DNA from: Bacteroidetes bacterium ADurb.Bin302
GTDB lineage: Bacteria > Bacteroidota > Bacteroidia > Bacteroidales > Paludibacteraceae
Length of the DNA stretch: 10,390 nucleotides
Direction of reading: 5' to 3'
Assembly: GCA_002069025.1 (NCBI GenBank)
Contig: MWBK01000246.1
Coordinates: 1 to 10,390, forward strand
Below, piece by piece: positions 7,550-10,390 of this stretch. Positions within the stretch are counted from its first letter, which is position 1; each line of letters starts with the position of its first letter. The translations under genes were made by a program, and so were the position numbers. The notes under the pieces were generated by a model that saw only the letters and a program-made list of their open reading frames with translations, was not told where the DNA came from and did not search any database.

Positions 7550-9521
7550 CATCTCTTGCGGTTTGTAAAATAGGGCCGTCTTTAGTTAAATCGGCTATTC
7601 TTAAATCAAATGGAAGTCCGCTCTGCATAGTACCTTCCAAATCGCCGGGGCCGCGTAATTTCAAGTCTGTCTCGGCTATTAAAAATCCATCATTTGTCTC
7701 TGTCATGATATCTATACGTTTTCGGGTATCCGAAGATAATTCGTATTTAGTCATCAACAAGCAAAATGATTGTTCTGCTCCACGACCTACTCGTCCACGA
7801 AGTTGATGTAATTGCGACAAACCGAAACGCTCGGCATTTTCAATTACCATAACTGATGCATTAGGCACATTAACTCCCACTTCTATTACAGTTGTAGCTA
7901 CAAGCATTTTTGTTTCACCGCTTACAAATTTCTGCATTTCAGCATCTTTTTCAGCAGGTTTCATCTTGCCGTGCACCATACTTATTGCAAATTCCGAAAA
8001 CTCCTTGCTTAAGCTTTCAAAGCCGCTTTCCAGGTCCTTTAAATCAGATTTTTCTGATTCCTGTATCAGCGGGAATACCACGTATATTTGACGTCCTGCC
8101 TCCATCTGCCTACGCAAAAACCTATACATCAATCCACGTTTGTCTTCATAAATATGATCTGTTTGCACAGGTTTCCTGCCGGGAGGTAATTCGTCTATTA
8201 CAGATACATCAAGATCGCCGTATAATGTCATAGCCAAAGTACGTGGAATAGGCGTTGCTGTCATTACCAAAACATGAGGTATTATCAAATTCTTTGCCCA
8301 TAATCTGGCTCTTTGAGCTACTCCAAACCTATGTTGTTCGTCAATAACTACTAAACCCAGATCCTTAAACACCACACAATCTTCTAAAATTGCATGCGTA
8401 CCAACTAAGATTGACAAACTTCCGTCTCTAAGTTTTGCATGCAACTCTTCGCGTGCTTTTTTCTTGGTCGATCCTGTCAATAATCTTATTTCAACACCTA
8501 TACCCTCAAGCAAGCTACACATTTCTTCATAATGTTGAGTTGCTAATATTTCGGTTGGAGCCACAATACATGCTTGGAAACCATTATCAACAGCCATTAG
8601 CATAGATAGCAGAGCTACAATTGTTTTACCACTGCCTACATCCCCTTGCAACAAACGATTCATCTGCTTACCATTTCGTACATCTTCCCTTATTTCGCGC
8701 AATACTCTTTTTTGCGCCTCCGTCAACTCAAAAGGCAAACGCTCGTGATAAAAACTATTAAAATACTTTCCTATCTGCTTAAATTCATGTCCGCATACCT
8801 TCGACTTAAACACATTAGCCTGCCTTAAAATTGCAAGTTGAATATAAAACAACTCCTCAAATTTAAGTCTGTATCGTGCCTTATCAAGTATGTTCATATT
8901 CTGAGGGAAATGCACTTGCACCAAAGAAGTGTACAAATCCATTAGATGATACTTGGAGATGATGTATTCGGGCAATGTTTCAGGAATCGCCTTATCCATC
9001 TGTTTTACGGCAGTATATATAAGTTTCTGAATTGCTTTTGAATTCAAAAACTTATTCTTCATTTTTTCTGTTGTATGATATAGCGGCATAAAACCTGTCA
9101 TACTGTCGGGAGTAGGTTTTTCTATATCAGGATGCACAAAACTGTAGTTGCCGTTAAAGAAATTGGGCTTACCGAAAACAATGTAATCAGTATTCAAGTG
9201 ATAGGCATCCATCACATACTTAATACCCTTAAAAAATATCAGTTCTATGCTGCTGTGTCCGTCTGTAAAGATAGCAATCAGACGTTGAGCCCTACCCTTG
9301 CCGGCTTCTTTAAAACCGAGTATTTGCCCTTTAATCTGAATATATGCTGCTGTCGAATCTATCTCACTGATCTGATAAAATCGACTTCGGTCTATGTATT
9401 TATACGGAAAATAATGCACCAAATCGTCCAAGGTATATATTTCTAATTCCTTGTTCAGTAATTCGGCACGTTTCGGACCCATACCATGCAAATATTTTAT
9501 GTCAGACTTTGTCAAATCCAT
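7434..9521 (-). CDS. recG: ATP-dependent DNA helicase RecG
   Basis: RecG is a double-stranded DNA translocase that remodels stalled forks and branched recombination intermediates. The 695-residue product is normal in length. An N-terminal helical/wedge OB-fold region (about 1-260) comes first, including the early GMGPKRAELL (13-22). The helicase motifs follow in order: Walker A GDVGSGKT (293-300), APTEILATQH (321-330), DEQHRFG (394-400), TATPIPRT (421-428), ATTVIEVGVNVPNA (542-555) and QLHQLRGRVGRG (570-581). The RecG-typical LRGPGDLEGTMQSG segment sits at 622-635. Everything needed for ATP hydrolysis is present. Its start lies inside the end of ispD (20-bp overlap), implying co-transcription and translational coupling. 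Two stop codons in tandem (TGA TAG) close the gene. No T-tract terminator is seen in the 107 bp before ndk, so some read-through is possible. Confidence 0.98.
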   Translation of the reverse strand: MDLTKSDIKYLHGMGPKRAELLNKELEIYTLDDLVHYFPYKYIDRSRFYQISEIDSTAAYIQIKGQILGFKEAGKGRAQRLIAIFTDGHSSIELIFFKGIKYVMDAYHLNTDYIVFGKPNFFNGNYSFVHPDIEKPTPDSMTGFMPLYHTTEKMKNKFLNSKAIQKLIYTAVKQMDKAIPETLPEYIISKYHLMDLYTSLVQVHFPQNMNILDKARYRLKFEELFYIQLAILRQANVFKSKVCGHEFKQIGKYFNSFYHERLPFELTEAQKRVLREIREDVRNGKQMNRLLQGDVGSGKTIVALLSMLMAVDNGFQACIVAPTEILATQHYEEMCSLLEGIGVEIRLLTGSTKKKAREELHAKLRDGSLSILVGTHAILEDCVVFKDLGLVVIDEQHRFGVAQRARLWAKNLIIPHVLVMTATPIPRTLAMTLYGDLDVSVIDELPPGRKPVQTDHIYEDKRGLMYRFLRRQMEAGRQIYVVFPLIQESEKSDLKDLESGFESLSKEFSEFAISMVHGKMKPAEKDAEMQKFVSGETKMLVATTVIEVGVNVPNASVMVIENAERFGLSQLHQLRGRVGRGAEQSFCLLMTKYELSSDTRKRIDIMTETNDGFLIAETDLKLRGPGDLEGTMQSGLPFDLRIADLTKDGPILQTARDAASAVLAEDIMLSSAANSILSTQLKKRSKEIVNWSAIS

Positions 9522-10173
9522 TCTTCAATATTGCTTCAGCATGAATTAAATCGACAGGCGTGGTTATTTTAATATTTTCGATATTTCCATCACACAGATT
9601 AATTTTGTATGATGCTGATTCATAGACAGATGCATCATCAGTGAAACATTCCTTATATGGCTGCTGATATGCTTTCTTCAAATTTGTAGAATTAAATACT
9701 TGCGGAGTCTGTACGCAAACATACTCGTTTCTATTAACAGACAGGCTGCTCCCGTTACTAATATGACGTAATGAATCGACACAATTTATAACCGGTAGTG
9801 CAGATCCCATTTCTTCTGCTAATGTAAATACTCGATTGATGCAGGTTTGAGACACCAAAGGACGAACTCCGTCATGTACGGCGACTAATGCACCATCGGG
9901 AACAAATTGAAGTGCATTGTACACCGAATAAAAACGTTGCTCTCCTCCTGCTACCATTTTATAATCGGGCATATCTCGCAAATTTTTACACAAAGATTGC
10001 CAATAAGTCATCTGTGTTTCAGGCAAAACCAAAATGATATTTCCCCAATTTGCAAATGCTCTTAATGTACAAGCTAAAATTGGTTCTCCATTTAGAGGCA
10101 GAAATTGTTTGGGAACATTCGCTCCCATCCTATTCCCTGTTCCACCCGCCACAATAATGATATATTTTTCCAT
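9502..10173 (-). CDS. ispD: 2-C-methyl-D-erythritol 4-phosphate cytidylyltransferase
   Basis: IspD couples CTP to MEP to make CDP-ME in the non-mevalonate isoprenoid pathway, which supplies undecaprenyl and quinone precursors. The 223-residue product shows the nucleotide-binding loop VAGGTGNRMGANVPKQF (8-24) with R15 and K22. It also has VAVHDGVRPLVS (97-108) with D101 and R104, R148 in RNEYVCVQTPQVF, TDDASVYE (178-185) and K202 in KITTPVDL. These correspond to E. coli R20, K27, D106, R109, R157 and K213 in context. All catalytic and substrate-binding positions that I can place are intact. The ATG at 10171-10173 is 19 nt after a TAnnTTTG box. The 3' end overlaps recG by 20 bp. The tandem octamer array lies 55 bp upstream of the start, beyond the promoter box. 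Confidence 0.97.
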   Translation of the reverse strand: MEKYIIIVAGGTGNRMGANVPKQFLPLNGEPILACTLRAFANWGNIILVLPETQMTYWQSLCKNLRDMPDYKMVAGGEQRFYSVYNALQFVPDGALVAVHDGVRPLVSQTCINRVFTLAEEMGSALPVINCVDSLRHISNGSSLSVNRNEYVCVQTPQVFNSTNLKKAYQQPYKECFTDDASVYESASYKINLCDGNIENIKITTPVDLIHAEAILKNGFDKV

Positions 10174-10192
10174 AGACTTTCGTTATTAAACG

Positions 10193-10200
10193 CAAAGTTA
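10193..10200 (-). promoter_or_regulatory. Probable -7 box of ispD-recG promoter
   Basis: The minus strand reads TAACTTTG followed by CG, matching TAnnTTTG, and ends 19 nt before the ispD ATG. No TTTG is present at the -33 distance; that region (about 10219-10223) borders the octamer array, which begins at 10229. The -7 match and its position are the only evidence. Confidence 0.6.
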
Positions 10201-10228
10201 CATTTTTTTCTTAGAATGTGTAGTGTGG

Positions 10229-10284
10229 AATCGTGTAATCGTGTAATCGTGTAATCGTGTAATCGTGTAATCGTGTAATCGTGT
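10229..10284. repeat. Tandem array: seven exact copies of AATCGTGT
   Basis: Seven perfect 8-bp units fill 56 bp without a single mismatch, then run into ATAATC and the palindromic repeat. Possible decayed units (tgtgtagtgtgg) precede it at 10217-10228. The left-end repeat has only degenerate relatives, so the array seems to have expanded here or shrunk there. It is non-coding: an open minus-strand frame across it merely reads the repeat. Perfect identity suggests recent slippage, so copy number may vary between strains. Confidence 0.95.
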
Positions 10285-10345
10285 ATAATCAAATGTTGAA
10301 ATAATCAATAATGCGTTGTAGGGGCATGCCATGGCGTGCCCTTCA
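10281..10345. repeat. Right copy of dispersed palindromic repeat, inverted
   Basis: This is the reverse complement of 1-65 at 62 of 65 positions. The palindromic core (10322-10341) has one change, T to C on the left-copy strand. In a plus-strand RNA this becomes a U-G wobble and the hairpin survives. As in the left copy, the palindrome lies on the outer side and the octamer-like tract on the inner side, so all eight genes are enclosed by the pair. No open frame or transposase is associated. Confidence 0.88.
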
Positions 10346-10387
10346 TTTTCGACATGTGATTAATATAAATTCAATGTTGAAATAATC
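10292..10387. repeat. 15-bp direct repeat flanking the right palindrome
   Basis: AATGTTGAAATAATC occurs at 10292-10306 and again at 10373-10387, 81 bp apart, with the palindromic core between. The left-end repeat has the same word once (40-54 on the opposite strand, one mismatch). The second occurrence may begin another repeat unit cut by the window edge. Bases 10346-10372 between palindrome and second word show nothing recognisable. Confidence 0.75.
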
Positions 10388-10390
10388 CGC

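Noticed and set aside
10092..10292. Open minus-strand frame coding a DYTITRLH-type repeat peptide
   Set aside because: Its repeats are only a translation of the AATCGTGT array (three octamers equal eight codons). Its other end runs out of frame into ispD and past the ispD promoter.
10229..10345. CRISPR array or transposon end
   Set aside because: The repeated unit is 8 bp with no spacers, no cas genes are present, and no transposase lies inside the inverted pair, which encloses ordinary housekeeping genes.

Overview
The window looks like AT-rich chromosomal DNA from a member of the Bacteroidota, most likely order Bacteroidales. This rests on several independent signs: TAnnTTTG-type -7 promoter boxes upstream of four genes, a long SecA (1096 residues) with an extra segment after its DEAD-type motif, a small membrane protein resembling DUF4834, and NDK, RecG and IspD sequences of the Bacteroidales style. 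No genus can be named from the sequence alone.

Seven of the eight genes lie on the minus strand. At the left are lgt (prolipoprotein diacylglyceryl transferase) and, 5 nt downstream of it, a 75-residue membrane protein. lgt is divergent from the only plus-strand gene, a GH5-family glycoside hydrolase made as a lipoprotein. The GH5 gene and secA converge on a strong hairpin terminator. Reading the minus strand from the right, ispD overlaps recG by 20 bp. A 107-bp gap with a symmetric operator-like site follows, then ndk, a secreted M23/LysM peptidase and secA are tightly packed and end at that terminator.

The gene content is mostly housekeeping: lipoprotein maturation (Lgt), protein export (SecA), cell-wall remodelling (M23), nucleotide metabolism (NDK), DNA repair (RecG) and isoprenoid synthesis (IspD). 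Lgt would be needed to acylate the GH5 lipoprotein, and SecA to export it and the M23 protein. No phage, defence, CRISPR, toxin-antitoxin or transposase gene is visible, and I do not see a new multi-gene system.

The unexplained part is at the edges. Both ends carry the same non-coding repeat in opposite orientation: 62 of 65 aligned bases match between 1-65 and 10281-10345. Its core is a 20-bp palindrome, perfect in the left copy, and it adjoins an array of an 8-bp unit. That array has seven exact copies on the right and is degenerate on the left. This is probably a dispersed intergenic repeat family of this genome. The ends falling inside it may also mean that an assembly contig breaks there. 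No gene-free stretch exceeds 300 bases; the longest (10174-10390) holds the ispD promoter and the right-hand repeat cluster.
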